64,000 bases of DNA from Bacteroidaceae bacterium (GCA_017481875.1 JAFUOP010000038.1:25716-89715); one strand, 5' to 3'. Positions 32,073 through 42,341 are shown, counted from the first letter of the stretch. Numbers and translations are program-made. The notes: a model not told the origin generated them from the letters alone.

Positions 32073-32828
32073 ATGAAAATTGCACTTATAGGATATGGCA
32101 AAATGGGAAAAACCATTGAAAAAATAGCCATTGAGAGAGGACACGAGATAGTATCGATAATAGATATCGACAACCGCGAGGATTTCGGCAGCGAGGCATT
32201 CCGCTCGGCCGACGTTGCCATTGAATTCACAGCCCCCACCGTGGCGTATGACAACTGCAAGCAGGCTATGGCAGCAGGTGTAAAGGTGGTAAGTGGCAGC
32301 ACAGGCTGGTACAGCGACCACGAGGCCGAGATGCGCGAATTGTGTGAGAAGGAGGGCAAAACACTCTTCTGGGCAAGCAATTTCAGCCTGGGTGTGGCTA
32401 TCTTCTCGGCAGTGAACCGCTACCTTGCAAAGATAATGAACCGCTTCCCCGGCTACGACGTTCAAATGGAGGAGACACACCACATACACAAGCTCGACGC
32501 TCCCAGCGGCACCGCTATTACCCTTGCCGAGGGTATTTTGGAGAACCTCGACCGCAAGGCCTCCTGGGTTATGGGCGACCTCACCAACCCCGACGGCAGT
32601 GTAACCACAGGCAAGCAGCCACAGGAGAATGAGCTCAAAATAGATGCCATACGCCGCGACGAGGTACCCGGCATACACAGCATTACCTACAACTCGGCTG
32701 CCGACAGCATCACCATCACCCACGACGCAAAGAACCGTAGCGGTTTTGCACTTGGCGCAGTGCTTGCTGCGGAGTATGTGAACGAGCACAACGGCCTCCT
32801 GGGCATGAACGACCTGTTCGACTTCTAA
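32073..32828 (+). CDS. dapB: 4-hydroxy-tetrahydrodipicolinate reductase
   Basis: Second committed enzyme of the diaminopimelate/lysine pathway, 251 residues. N-terminal Rossmann motif LIGYGKMGKTIE; the segment SNFSLGVAIFSAV; the catalytic and substrate-binding stretch EETHHIHKLDAPSGTA (His-His and Lys, then the SGT loop). Full length. It precedes lepB and a WbqC-like gene, a run conserved in Bacteroidales, all on the plus strand with short gaps. Confidence 0.96.
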   Translation: MKIALIGYGKMGKTIEKIAIERGHEIVSIIDIDNREDFGSEAFRSADVAIEFTAPTVAYDNCKQAMAAGVKVVSGSTGWYSDHEAEMRELCEKEGKTLFWASNFSLGVAIFSAVNRYLAKIMNRFPGYDVQMEETHHIHKLDAPSGTAITLAEGILENLDRKASWVMGDLTNPDGSVTTGKQPQENELKIDAIRRDEVPGIHSITYNSAADSITITHDAKNRSGFALGAVLAAEYVNEHNGLLGMNDLFDF

Positions 32829-32867
32829 AAACTGTTTCAAATTCCGCACCAAAAAGTAATTTACAAA

Positions 32868-34289
32868 ATGAGAAAGCCCACAAAGAAAGATTACATACGC
32901 CTTGCTATTGCCCTCACGCTCTACATAATATTCCTCGTGTGGGTAAAAAGTTGGTTGGGAATAGTTGTTATACCGTTTATCATAGACAACTACATTACCA
33001 AATTTATCCCTTGGGGGTGGTGGAAGAAAAGCGAGAACAAAACCGTGCGTGGCATTATGAGCTGGGTAGATGCAATAGTGTTTGCCCTTGTGGCGGTATA
33101 TTTTGTAAACCTCTTCTTTTTCCAGAACTATGTAATCCCATCGTCGTCGCTCGAAAAATCGCTGCTCGTGGGCGACTATCTCTTTGTGAGCAAAATGAAC
33201 TACGGCCCCCGCAAGCCACATACCCCGCTGAGCATGCCACTCACCCAGCACACTATGCCTGTAACGGGCAGCAAAAGCTACCTCGACTGCATACAGTGGG
33301 ATTATGAGCGCGTTAAGGGGTGGGAAGATATTGAAAAAGGCGACATTGTGGTGTTCAACTACCCCGCCGGCGACACCGCCACCACAAACCCCAATGTTAT
33401 CGACTACTATGCCGAGTGCTACTACATTGGCGAGAGCCTCTACCCCAACAAGCCCATAATGGACAGCCTCACAGCCGAGCGCAGGCGTGCGGTATATAAC
33501 CTCTACTACACCGCGGGCAGCCAATATATGGCCCGCCACCCCGAGCAATTCGGTGAGAAGGTGTGGAGGCCCGTTGACCGTCGCGAAAATTATGTAAAAC
33601 GTTGTGTGGGCCTCCCGGGCGAAACTCTTGAAATAAAAGACAAGGAGATTTACATTAACGGTGTTAAAACCACTGCACCCGAGAATGTACAGTTCAACTA
33701 TTGGGTGGAGTTCACAGCACCAATGAACGAGCGTACACGCCACAAACTGGGCATAAGCAAAGACGACTTGAAAGACTACTACAACGGCCGATACCTTATA
33801 CCGCTCACCGCAAAGACACTTGCCGAGCTAAAGAGCTACACAAGCCTTGTAAAATCGATAGAACCGGTGGAAAATGTGGAGACACGCGGCATATACCCGC
33901 TTAACGGCCACACCGGCTGGACCATAGACAACTACGGCCCTGTGTGGATTCCCAAACGTGGCGAGAGCGTGGAACTCACACTCGAAAACCTCCCCATCTA
34001 TGAACGCCCCATAGCTGTATATGAAGGCAACAACCTTAAAGTAAAGGGCGGAAAAATATACATAAACGGCGAGGAGAGCACAAGCTACACATTCAAAATG
34101 GATTACTATTGGATGATGGGCGACAACCGCCACAAGAGTGCCGACTCGCGCTGCTGGGGCTTTGTTCCCGAAGACCACATTGTGGGCAAGCCCATACTTA
34201 TATGGCTGTCGCTCGACAAAGACCGCGGCTGGTTCGATGGCAAGATACGCTGGAACCGCCTGTTCCGCTTCGTCGATAGCTATAAATAG
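32868..34289 (+). CDS. lepB: Signal peptidase I
   Basis: 473 residues, long for the family owing to an inserted region of about 100 residues, as in other Bacteroidota. Two N-terminal membrane segments (about 11-40 and 66-86) precede the catalytic domain. The nucleophile is Ser94 in VIPSSSLEKSLLVGD; the general-base Lys is in NYVKRCVGLPGETLEI; the C-terminal box is MMGDNRHKSADSRCWGFV. It cleaves leader peptides at the outer face of the inner membrane. Confidence 0.95.
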   Translation: MRKPTKKDYIRLAIALTLYIIFLVWVKSWLGIVVIPFIIDNYITKFIPWGWWKKSENKTVRGIMSWVDAIVFALVAVYFVNLFFFQNYVIPSSSLEKSLLVGDYLFVSKMNYGPRKPHTPLSMPLTQHTMPVTGSKSYLDCIQWDYERVKGWEDIEKGDIVVFNYPAGDTATTNPNVIDYYAECYYIGESLYPNKPIMDSLTAERRRAVYNLYYTAGSQYMARHPEQFGEKVWRPVDRRENYVKRCVGLPGETLEIKDKEIYINGVKTTAPENVQFNYWVEFTAPMNERTRHKLGISKDDLKDYYNGRYLIPLTAKTLAELKSYTSLVKSIEPVENVETRGIYPLNGHTGWTIDNYGPVWIPKRGESVELTLENLPIYERPIAVYEGNNLKVKGGKIYINGEESTSYTFKMDYYWMMGDNRHKSADSRCWGFVPEDHIVGKPILIWLSLDKDRGWFDGKIRWNRLFRFVDSYK

Positions 34290-34298
34290 AAAGCAGCA

Positions 34299-34913
34299 AT
34301 GGAAATTCTCTCGCACCCGCTATACCTGGCACCCGTGCCACTATATGCCCGCCTTTTCGCCGCCGACGGAATAGTGTTTGACGGCGGCAGCCCCTTCACC
34401 AAGCAGACCTTTCGCAACCGCGCTGTGATAGCCACAGAAAACGGCACACAGGCACTCACAATACCCATTGTGCACACGGGTGGCAAGCAAGCAATGCGCG
34501 ACATACGCATAAGCGAGCACGGCAATTGGCGGCACCTGCACTGGAACGCCATTGTGAGCGCATACCGCAAAAGCCCATTCTTCGATTACTATGCCGACGA
34601 CTTTGCCCACTTTTACGAAGAGCGCGATGGATTCCTTATGGACTTCAACCTGCGCCTGCACGCGGTAGTGTGCGATCTGTTGGGCCTTGAACGCAACACC
34701 GGAACAACGGTGGAAAGGGCAAAAAAAAATCTCGAGGACTTGCGCAGCCTGGCCGAGCCTGCAACCCTCACGCAGGCAAAAGGATTCACTCCGCAGCCCT
34801 ATTACCAGGTATTTACACAACGCAACGGGTTCCAGCCCTGCTTAAGCATTGCCGACCTCCTTTTTAATATGGGCCCCGAGGCTCTTATCACATTGCGCGA
34901 CTGCGCCCGATAA
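34299..34913 (+). CDS. WbqC-like family protein
   Basis: 204 residues. The opening PLYLAPVPLYARLFAADGIVFDGGSPFTKQ and the later IRISEHGNWRHLHWNAI match the WbqC-like family, whose members sit in polysaccharide or lipid operons and lack a settled activity. It starts 9 bp after lepB, in the same operon. No signal peptide is seen, so it is cytoplasmic. Confidence 0.85.
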   Translation: MEILSHPLYLAPVPLYARLFAADGIVFDGGSPFTKQTFRNRAVIATENGTQALTIPIVHTGGKQAMRDIRISEHGNWRHLHWNAIVSAYRKSPFFDYYADDFAHFYEERDGFLMDFNLRLHAVVCDLLGLERNTGTTVERAKKNLEDLRSLAEPATLTQAKGFTPQPYYQVFTQRNGFQPCLSIADLLFNMGPEALITLRDCAR

Positions 34914-34973
34914 TAGCTCTACCCTCCTATTACTAATAACAAAAGTTAAATATCGCCATAAACCGACAATTTA

Positions 34974-35015
34974 TTTCTAAAATATTAGATTTCTAAAATA
35001 TTCGTTATATATTTG
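34974..35015 (+). promoter_or_regulatory. Promoter and repeat operator of the blaI-blaR1 operon
   Basis: -7 box TATATTTG at 35008-35015. Two direct copies of TTTCTAAAATATT (34974-34986 and 34990-35002), 16 bp apart, cover the -33 region. BlaI/MecI-type repressors bind tandem sites at their own promoters, so these repeats are candidate operators. Confidence 0.5.
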
Positions 35016-35055
35016 TTGCAGCAAAAAAAATAAACAGCCGGTAAATTTTAATATT

Positions 35056-35436
35056 ATGGCAGAGAAAAAGTACGACACACTTACCAAAGCAGAAATGCAG
35101 GTAATGACAATTCTGTGGGACATGCCCGACGGTGGCTGCATACACGAAATTATCGCACGCTACCCGCTACCCAAGCCGGCATACACCACAGTATCGACAT
35201 TCCTTAAAATATTATATAATAAAGGATTTGTCGATTTCCGCAAACTTAGCGGCAAGACACACACCTACTACCCGCTTATAAGCAAAGACAACTACACCAC
35301 ACAGGTGATGAAAGATGTTAAAGACTCTTTCTTCGGTGGCTCGGGCTCTTCGTTTGTAAAATATTTTGTAGAGAATGAGCAGCTTAGCGAGCAGGAGATA
35401 AAGGAACTTTTGGAGATAATACAAAGCTCACACTGA
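35056..35436 (+). CDS. BlaI/MecI/CopY-family transcriptional repressor
   Basis: 126 residues. N-terminal winged helix (about 5-75: LTKAEMQVMTILWDMPDGGCIHEII and the recognition region AYTTVSTFLKILYNKGFVDFRK) and a helical dimerisation and cleavage region. In the family, a BlaR1-type membrane protease triggers cleavage of the repressor. The partner gene follows after 37 bp. No beta-lactamase gene is present, so the regulon is probably the envelope protein downstream. Confidence 0.93.
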   Translation: MAEKKYDTLTKAEMQVMTILWDMPDGGCIHEIIARYPLPKPAYTTVSTFLKILYNKGFVDFRKLSGKTHTYYPLISKDNYTTQVMKDVKDSFFGGSGSSFVKYFVENEQLSEQEIKELLEIIQSSH

Positions 35437-35473
35437 TAACAAGCACTCCCCCTGTAACCAACAAACAGCCACT

Positions 35474-36976
35474 ATGGAAGCAACCCTCATATACATACTT
35501 AAATGGGCCTTGTGCCTTGCGGTGTTGTATATACCGTTTACACTATTGCTGCGCCGCGAGAGCTTTGCAAGCCTCAACCGCCGCCTGCTGCTGTGTGCGG
35601 TAATAGTGTCGGGTATGCTGCCTGCCATTGTTGTGCGCTACAAGGTGGAGATTCCAACAGAAGCAGCCATATACGAGAAGCAACATATTTCCGAGACTCT
35701 GCACAATACCATTCTTGCCACAGCACCGGCCAACCACTACGATATATTCACTTGGGAAAATGCTGCAATACTGTACCTTGCAGGCGTGGCTGTGGCACTT
35801 CTGTGGGGAGTGGCGGGAGTTGCAAGAACAATAAAGCACATAAACCGTGGCACCCTGTGGACCGACAAACAACAGGGGATAACAATACACTGCCACGCAG
35901 GCAATAGTGCCGCATTCAGCTGGTTCGGGCACATTGTAATATCGGAAAACGACTACAACGAGTGTGGCACCGAGATACTGCTGCACGAAAAAGGGCACAT
36001 ACACCAAAAACACTCCTATGATATGCTTCTCATTGGAGTAGTAAAGGCCCTGCAGTGGTTCAACCCGTTTATATATATGCTTGAAAACGACATAAGGGAA
36101 CTGCACGAATATGAGGCCGACCGCTATGTATTGCAGAACCACACCGACACACAGGCATACCAACTGCTCATTTTAAGAAAGTCATTGGGCAACAAAGCTA
36201 TTTCACTTGTAAATAATTTCGGCACAAGCAACGTGCGAAAAAGAATTATGATGATGGCACGCAAAAAGGAATCGGGTGCACTCCAACGCGCAAAATGGGC
36301 TTATCTTATACCCACCGCAGCACTGCTAATGCTCTTCTTTGCAGAGCCCGAATATATCTACACAACACCGGCAAGAAAGTTTATTGCCACCGCCACACCA
36401 GTGGCCACACCCAAAACAGAAATTACTGCCACAGATAAAAAGCCACAAAAAACATCAACCACACAAAACTTAACAGCAAAGAGCAAAAGGCTACAGCCTA
36501 TTGCAAACGAAGCTCCTGTGCAACAAACCACAGCCAAGAGCACAGCAGAAACACCCACAGTGGCAACACCTCCCGCAAACAAAGAGGTTATGCAATATGC
36601 GCACGAAACATATTACGAATACAAAGAACTGAAAGAAGTGCTCACAAGCAATGATGCCGGTGTGAAAAAGTGCAGTGTAAGAATGCAGTTTACAGCCGAC
36701 AAAAACGGCAGGGCAAGCAATATAACCGCAAAAGGGTGCAATATTTCAATGAGCATAGGCGAAAACAGCAGCTACACATTAGAAGATATACAAGCCACAA
36801 TAATAGCCGCCACAAAGCAATATATTGAATCAAAGGAGTGGGCAGCCGCAACAGGCATGGAAGACATAAACACCAAATACGATGCACATATTATATTCCA
36901 CAACGGCACACCCACAACTATAGCATCAAACAGCAACAAACGGCCGTTACTCATAGGTTCAACACCCATATACTGA
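35474..36976 (+). CDS. BlaR1-type M56 peptidase, membrane sensor
   Basis: 500 residues. N-terminal helices (about 5-25, 38-52, 97-120) surround the cytoplasmic zinc protease motif HEKGH (171-175) followed by QKHSYDMLL; another helix near 275-290. The extracytoplasmic part lacks a penicillin-binding domain. Instead it has a Thr/Ala-rich linker (about 305-380) and a C-terminal beta-rich domain (about 385-490), possibly TonB-C-like. It probably senses an envelope signal and relieves repression by the upstream BlaI homologue. Confidence 0.88.
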   Translation: MEATLIYILKWALCLAVLYIPFTLLLRRESFASLNRRLLLCAVIVSGMLPAIVVRYKVEIPTEAAIYEKQHISETLHNTILATAPANHYDIFTWENAAILYLAGVAVALLWGVAGVARTIKHINRGTLWTDKQQGITIHCHAGNSAAFSWFGHIVISENDYNECGTEILLHEKGHIHQKHSYDMLLIGVVKALQWFNPFIYMLENDIRELHEYEADRYVLQNHTDTQAYQLLILRKSLGNKAISLVNNFGTSNVRKRIMMMARKKESGALQRAKWAYLIPTAALLMLFFAEPEYIYTTPARKFIATATPVATPKTEITATDKKPQKTSTTQNLTAKSKRLQPIANEAPVQQTTAKSTAETPTVATPPANKEVMQYAHETYYEYKELKEVLTSNDAGVKKCSVRMQFTADKNGRASNITAKGCNISMSIGENSSYTLEDIQATIIAATKQYIESKEWAAATGMEDINTKYDAHIIFHNGTPTTIASNSNKRPLLIGSTPIY

Positions 36977-36982
36977 TAAATT

Positions 36983-39900
36983 ATGAAACAGCTGACATTT
37001 ATAGCAAGCCTTATGACAATGCTTGCAGCACCACTATTCTCGCAAAACGACAGTAGCAAGGTGTTGCGCAACCCGCTCGACAACCTCATAGTGCGCTCGG
37101 TGGTGAAGCAGAGCATCTTCCCCGAGGAGCGTGTTTACCTGCATTTCGATAACAATGCCTATTTTTTGGGCGAGACAATGTGGTTCAAAGCATACGTAAC
37201 AAGCGGCACCAACGACACCCCCACAACAATGAGCCGTGTTCTATACGTGGAGTTGGTGGCACCCGAGGGGTACGTTGTAAAGACCAACAAATACAAAATA
37301 GACAACAACGGCTGCTGCCACGGAGAATTTGAGCTGAACAGGCTGTTGCTTTCGGGATACTACGAAGTGAGAGCCTATACACGATATATGCTCAATCGCG
37401 GGAAAGAGGCCATATTCAGCCGAGTATTCCCGGTGTTTGACGAGGTAAAGAACGGCGACTGGACCTTTCGCAATATGCTCGATAGAAAAAGAGCCTTCCT
37501 TGTAGATGTGGAGAAGGACAGCACCGTTACAGGCCTCGAAAGAGAGGTAGCGTGGGAAAACGGTAAACTGCCCGAGTGTGATGTAAAATTCTTCCCCGAA
37601 GGAGGACACCTTGTAGAGGGGATAGAAAGCAGGGTTGCCTATGAAGTATTTGGCACCGACGGCATAAACAGCAACAAGAGCATAACAATTCTGGCCAATG
37701 GCGAGGAGATGTTCACCACCACACCCGAACATAACGGAGTGGGCACATTCTCCATAACACCCAAAGAGAAAACCAAATACACAGCCCTGCTTAAACAAGG
37801 CAAAAAGAGTGAAAAATTCCACCTGCCGAAGGCCGAAAAAGAGGGCGCAGTAATAGAGATAGAGAACAACGGCAGCACAGTGTGCATAGCAGTGAAAAAC
37901 AACCTTACCACCGACACAGAGCTTGGCCTTGCCGTGCTGCACCGTGGCAAGACAAACTATTACGAACGATTCCCGGCAGCCGAGCGCAATATGCTTTTTG
38001 CCATAGACAAAAGCACACTGCCCGAGGGCGTGAACCGCGTTGTGCTTTTTGTAGATGATGGTATCCCCTATGCCGAACGTCTCTTTTTTATTGCCCACGA
38101 CGAAACAAGCGACGGAAGCCGCTCCACAGCAAAACTCATTGTAAAAAACAGCACCGGCAGCCTGCAACCGCACGAAAAGATAAAACTTGAGATAGAGCGC
38201 GAAGACGGCAAGCCAATAACCAACGGTGGCAGCTTCTCACTCGCGGTAACCGACAAGAGTGGTAATATAACAACATCTTACAACCATAATTTATACACCT
38301 ACCTACTGCTTGGCAGCGAAATAAAGGGCTATATTCCCAACCCTGCACGGTACTTTGACACCCACAACGAAAATCGTGCACGCGAGCTCGACCTCATTAT
38401 GCTCACACGCGGCTGGACATCGTACGACTGGAGCAAGCTGAGCAACAAAACAGCCGACATTGACGAGCCTGTTGAGAAGGGAATAACCATAAAAGGGCGT
38501 TTTATAAAGAAAACACCCAACCGCAAAATAGGCAAGCTCGACAGGTATAATATAGCAAATATGCCCGACAGCAAGGTGAAGTTTGAAATATCGTACAGAG
38601 ACAGCAACATCACAATTTACGACTTCCGCACCGATGCCAACGGAGAATTCTACCTGCAAACAAAAGACTTTACAGGCAAAAAGATAGCAAAACTCACACC
38701 ACGCAACAACAGCATATCCACAAAAGACAGCATCTTCACCTTCAACCTGCAACGATACTTCTCGCCCGCAATGCGCCTCTACGAGTACTGGGAACGCAAC
38801 ACAGGGCTGCCCGCCACCGAAGAAGAACTGGCCCGAGAGAGGGAGATGATAATAAAAATTAACCCCTTTGAGTACCTGCTAACACAAGTGGAGGTGGTTT
38901 CAAAACAGAAACACCCAAAAAACTACCGCCCTCCACGCAGTGAAATGCGCCTCGATTTCCTCGACGAGTGGGAGTATGCACAGGACGTAACCTATTTCAC
39001 GAACAAGAAGAGCGTTCACAGCCCCGGATATACCAAACCCACCCGTGGATACTCCACCTACGACGGGCCGGCCGTGGACAACCCGATATCGCTGCACGCG
39101 TTCAGTGTAAACAGAGCAGAGCACGTGGGTGCAAGGAATACCCACCACAGTTTTTACGACGACTACGACACACGGAGTGCGTTTGACAGGTCCGTAACAA
39201 ACAACAGCAATAACCCCATTATACACAGTGTAACCAACAACGACTTACCATACAGCGAGGTTTACATAGCAGACCCTGCCTATGAAGGCACTCTCAACTG
39301 TGCCGATGTTCTGCGCAGTGCCTTCTGGCGACACAACTTCAACTGGTGCTATTGGATACAAAGTATAGTTATCGACGGAGAATACAACCCCGACAGCATA
39401 CCACGCAAAGATGAAGAATATACCAAAGGAGTGAACGTAAGAAAAATGCTTAATTTCAAGGAATTTATTATACGTTCCGACGAGAAAACACGCAGGGCAC
39501 ATATAAAAGAGACACGCCCGGGCGGTAGCAAGGAGAAAAGAATAAAAACCTACGACTACGACAATTTCTACAATTCGTTTGAAAATAAAATGGGTATAGC
39601 CCCGCGAAACTGGGATATTGACGGCTCGCCCGACGCCACCACCTTTGAACACCGTATAAGGGAAGAAAAGAACGACGAACTCCCCAACTATGTTGCCTGC
39701 TTCATACCATACAACGAGCAGGAGGAGGCTGCGAGTATAATACCGATGCTCGCCCACCGCAGCAGTTCACGCTATACCATGGTCTATGGATATACCGAAA
39801 GCAAACAGTTCTACACACCCGACTATAGCAAACTTCACCCCAACAGTAATGCCGCGCCCGACTACCGCCGCACACTGCTATGGGTGCCACAAGCAACAAG

Positions 39901-40927
39901 CAAAAACGGCAAGATTGAGGTAGAGCTATATAACAATGCAGTAGCAAAGGATATTTCGGTTAATATTGAGGGATATGCCGACGGTACCTTTTACAGCACC
40001 GACAGCATAACCCAAACTCGTGAAAACGAGAGAAAAAAAGAACAAACAGCAATGGCACCACAGGAGGTGGAGTACATTAACGGAATAGACAAGCCCGAAC
40101 TGCTTGCCCACTGCTTTATAAAGAACGAGGAGGGCAGGGCTCACTACCGCGACAAAGATTACCAAAAGGCATTTGAGCTATTCAACGAGGCCGCGTCGCT
40201 CGGATACCCCGACGCAGTATTTAACCGTGCAGTGTGCCTTATGCTGGGGCACGGCACCACAAAAGACAGCATAGAGGGGTTCCGCCAGTTCCGTGCAGTG
40301 GCGAATATGGGCAACATACAGGCACTGCACAACCTTGCAAGCTGCTATATGCACGGTGTGGGAACCGATAAAAACGACTCGCTTGCCATTGTGTACTACA
40401 CTCAATCGGCCGGCAACGGATATGCCCCATCGCAAACACTCCTTGCCGACTGCTACCTTAAAGGAACAGGCGTTGAAAAGGACAGCACCACCGCATACCA
40501 TTGGTTTGGGAAAGCTGCCGAGCAGAACGAGCCCATAGCACTCTTTACACTTGCCGAGAAGCACGCAAAGCAGGACTCTATTGCCGCATTGAGCAAACGC
40601 AAACTGCGCAAGCAACCCACAATAGATTACTACACGCGCGCTGCAAATGTAGGACATACAAAGGCACAATTTAAACTGGCAGAGTTCTACGACAACGGAA
40701 CATACGTGCGAAAGAGCCGCAAAAAGGCATTCTATTGGTACCTTGCAGCAGCAAAAAAGGGACACCCCGTGGCAATGGAGCGTGTGGCGTACCGCTACGA
40801 GAAAGGGCGCGGAACAAAGAAAAACCCTATTTCGGCACTCCACTGGTACAAACTTGCCGAGAAACAGGGAAGCGAGCTTGCCGAGCAAAAAATGCGATGG
40901 TACAATACATTCCGTTTTTTTGAGTAA
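36983..40927 (+). CDS. Large secreted MG2-like protein fused to Sel1 repeats
   Basis: 1314 residues with a signal peptide (1-20). The first part (about 35-150) is a macroglobulin-type MG2 domain (VYLHFDNNAYFLGETMWFKAYV); further beta-sandwich regions extend to about residue 1015 (LLWVPQATSKNGKIEVELYNN). From about 1045 to 1310 a series of Sel1-like helical repeats follows (ALHNLASCYMHGVGTDKNDS, AQFKLAEFYDNGTYVRKS, HPVAMERVAYRYEKGRGT). The MG2-type family is common next to BlaR1 genes in Bacteroidota. The Sel1 tail looks like a fusion. Location is probably periplasmic or outer membrane. It starts 6 bp after the BlaR1 gene. Function unknown. Confidence 0.85.
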   Translation: MKQLTFIASLMTMLAAPLFSQNDSSKVLRNPLDNLIVRSVVKQSIFPEERVYLHFDNNAYFLGETMWFKAYVTSGTNDTPTTMSRVLYVELVAPEGYVVKTNKYKIDNNGCCHGEFELNRLLLSGYYEVRAYTRYMLNRGKEAIFSRVFPVFDEVKNGDWTFRNMLDRKRAFLVDVEKDSTVTGLEREVAWENGKLPECDVKFFPEGGHLVEGIESRVAYEVFGTDGINSNKSITILANGEEMFTTTPEHNGVGTFSITPKEKTKYTALLKQGKKSEKFHLPKAEKEGAVIEIENNGSTVCIAVKNNLTTDTELGLAVLHRGKTNYYERFPAAERNMLFAIDKSTLPEGVNRVVLFVDDGIPYAERLFFIAHDETSDGSRSTAKLIVKNSTGSLQPHEKIKLEIEREDGKPITNGGSFSLAVTDKSGNITTSYNHNLYTYLLLGSEIKGYIPNPARYFDTHNENRARELDLIMLTRGWTSYDWSKLSNKTADIDEPVEKGITIKGRFIKKTPNRKIGKLDRYNIANMPDSKVKFEISYRDSNITIYDFRTDANGEFYLQTKDFTGKKIAKLTPRNNSISTKDSIFTFNLQRYFSPAMRLYEYWERNTGLPATEEELAREREMIIKINPFEYLLTQVEVVSKQKHPKNYRPPRSEMRLDFLDEWEYAQDVTYFTNKKSVHSPGYTKPTRGYSTYDGPAVDNPISLHAFSVNRAEHVGARNTHHSFYDDYDTRSAFDRSVTNNSNNPIIHSVTNNDLPYSEVYIADPAYEGTLNCADVLRSAFWRHNFNWCYWIQSIVIDGEYNPDSIPRKDEEYTKGVNVRKMLNFKEFIIRSDEKTRRAHIKETRPGGSKEKRIKTYDYDNFYNSFENKMGIAPRNWDIDGSPDATTFEHRIREEKNDELPNYVACFIPYNEQEEAASIIPMLAHRSSSRYTMVYGYTESKQFYTPDYSKLHPNSNAAPDYRRTLLWVPQATSKNGKIEVELYNNAVAKDISVNIEGYADGTFYSTDSITQTRENERKKEQTAMAPQEVEYINGIDKPELLAHCFIKNEEGRAHYRDKDYQKAFELFNEAASLGYPDAVFNRAVCLMLGHGTTKDSIEGFRQFRAVANMGNIQALHNLASCYMHGVGTDKNDSLAIVYYTQSAGNGYAPSQTLLADCYLKGTGVEKDSTTAYHWFGKAAEQNEPIALFTLAEKHAKQDSIAALSKRKLRKQPTIDYYTRAANVGHTKAQFKLAEFYDNGTYVRKSRKKAFYWYLAAAKKGHPVAMERVAYRYEKGRGTKKNPISALHWYKLAEKQGSELAEQKMRWYNTFRFFE

Positions 40928-40946
40928 CATATGTTACTCAAAAAAA
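40915..40946. terminator. Bidirectional 32-bp palindromic terminator
   Basis: Perfect palindrome, seven T then GAGTAACAT/ATGTTACTC then seven A, spanning the stop codon of the 1314-aa gene. It serves that gene and, from the other side, the end of proA (40978). Confidence 0.8.
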
Positions 40947-40977
40947 TGAACAATGTAACCAACATGTAGCACACCTA

Positions 40978-42228
40978 TCAACAGGGGCGCACCTGCCCGT
41001 TACCCTTTATAATCCATTTATAGGTAACAATCTCCTCCAATGCCATAGGGCCGCGAGCGTGCAGTTTCTGCGTGCTTATGCCTATTTCGGCACCAAGCCC
41101 GAACTGCGCACCGTCGGTGAACGAGGTGGGGGCATTTACATACACACAAGCAGCATCGACAAGCAGTGTGAACATATTGGCAACAGCCTCATCGGCAGCC
41201 ACCACGCACTCGCTGTGGCCCGAGCCATAGACTGCTATGTGAGCTATGGCCTCATCGGCTGTATCAACGGTTTTCACCGCCATTGCATAACTCAGGAATT
41301 CGGTACCAAAACTCTCTTCGGTAGCCGGCAGCAAGAGGGTGGCAGGGTAACTGCCCGCAAGAGCATTATAGGCCTTTTCATCGGCATATATCACTACATT
41401 GCTCTGCTGCAGGGGGGCACAGAGGGCGGCAAGGTCGCCAAGACGGCTACTGTGCACCAGCAAGCAGTCGAGCGCGTTGCACACGCTCACACGGCGCGTT
41501 TTTGCATTGTTCACAATGGCAGCACCCATAGCAAGGTCGCCCGATGCATCGAAGTAGGTGTGGCACACACCTGCGCCTGTTTCAATGACTGGGATTGTGG
41601 CGTTGGAGCGCACATAATTTATGAGCCTGCTGCTGCCACGGGGGATTATTAAATCGACAAAGCCGCGTGCCGACAAAAGTGCCTGTGTAGCCTCCCTTTC
41701 TACGGGCAACAGTGCCACTACCTGCCGGTTTATTCCCAAACGCTCGAGTACCGAATGAATAACTGCCACAATGGCCTTGTTGGACATTTCGGCATCGCTG
41801 CCGCCCTTGAGCACACAAGCACTGCCCGCCTTCATACAGAGGGCAAATACATCGAAACTCACATTGGGGCGTGCCTCATAAATGACACCTATAACACCAA
41901 AGGGCACAGCCACGCGGGTGAGGTGCAAGCCGTTGGGCAGCACACTCTCTTTGAGCACACGGCCAAGCGGCGAGGGGAGTGATGCCACCTTGCGCATATC
42001 GGCAGCTATTGCCTCAATGCGGGCGGGCGTAAGACGCAGACGGTCGTAACGTGGGTCGTCGGGCGAGAGGCGCGACAAATCCTGCTCATTGGCAGCAAGA
42101 ATAGACGCCTGCTGCTCCACTGCAGCATCGGCTACTGCCAAAAGCAAGGAATTAACCTGTTCTTCACTCAACTTGAGCAACTCACTCGACGCGCTCTTAA
42201 CCTCTTTGAATATATCGTTGTAGTTCAT
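40978..42228 (-). CDS. proA: Gamma-glutamyl phosphate reductase
   Basis: NADPH-dependent second enzyme of proline synthesis, 416 residues, full length. Aldehyde-dehydrogenase fold with [19 protein letters not shown], the cofactor-side [13 protein letters not shown], and the catalytic Cys in [16 protein letters not shown]. Last gene of proC-proB-proA on the minus strand. A 422-bp gap separates it from proB and holds an inverted-repeat element (42342-42647), so read-through from the proB promoter must cross that element. Confidence 0.97.
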   Translation of the reverse strand: MNYNDIFKEVKSASSELLKLSEEQVNSLLLAVADAAVEQQASILAANEQDLSRLSPDDPRYDRLRLTPARIEAIAADMRKVASLPSPLGRVLKESVLPNGLHLTRVAVPFGVIGVIYEARPNVSFDVFALCMKAGSACVLKGGSDAEMSNKAIVAVIHSVLERLGINRQVVALLPVEREATQALLSARGFVDLIIPRGSSRLINYVRSNATIPVIETGAGVCHTYFDASGDLAMGAAIVNNAKTRRVSVCNALDCLLVHSSRLGDLAALCAPLQQSNVVIYADEKAYNALAGSYPATLLLPATEESFGTEFLSYAMAVKTVDTADEAIAHIAVYGSGHSECVVAADEAVANMFTLLVDAACVYVNAPTSFTDGAQFGLGAEIGISTQKLHARGPMALEEIVTYKWIIKGNGQVRPC

Positions 42229-42278
42229 AAGTTATTTTATATTTTCAATCTCATTGGCTCGCTTTGATTTTAACCACC

Positions 42279-42311
42279 CGCGTGGCATAAACTTCGTCTA
42301 TGCTTCACGCG
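42279..42311. repeat. Hairpin beside the short inverted-repeat element
   Basis: CGCGTG with GCATA (42279-42289) faces TATGC and CACGCG (42299-42311), forming a stem with a small internal bulge. It lies between proA and the element at 42342-42647 and may belong to it or be a transcript-stability hairpin. Confidence 0.35.
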
Positions 42312-42341
42312 ACCAACGGCTGCAAAACTCACCGATGAGGC

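Noticed and set aside
32061-33743. 560-codon open frame on the minus strand opposite dapB and lepB
   Set aside because: It lies antisense to two clearly recognisable enzymes, is rich in Cys, His, Val and Tyr without domain pattern, and has no promoter. Long antisense frames are frequent here because of codon bias.
41407-41416. Run of G in proA as a phase-variable tract
   Set aside because: Only six G within a conserved coding region, and the frame is intact.
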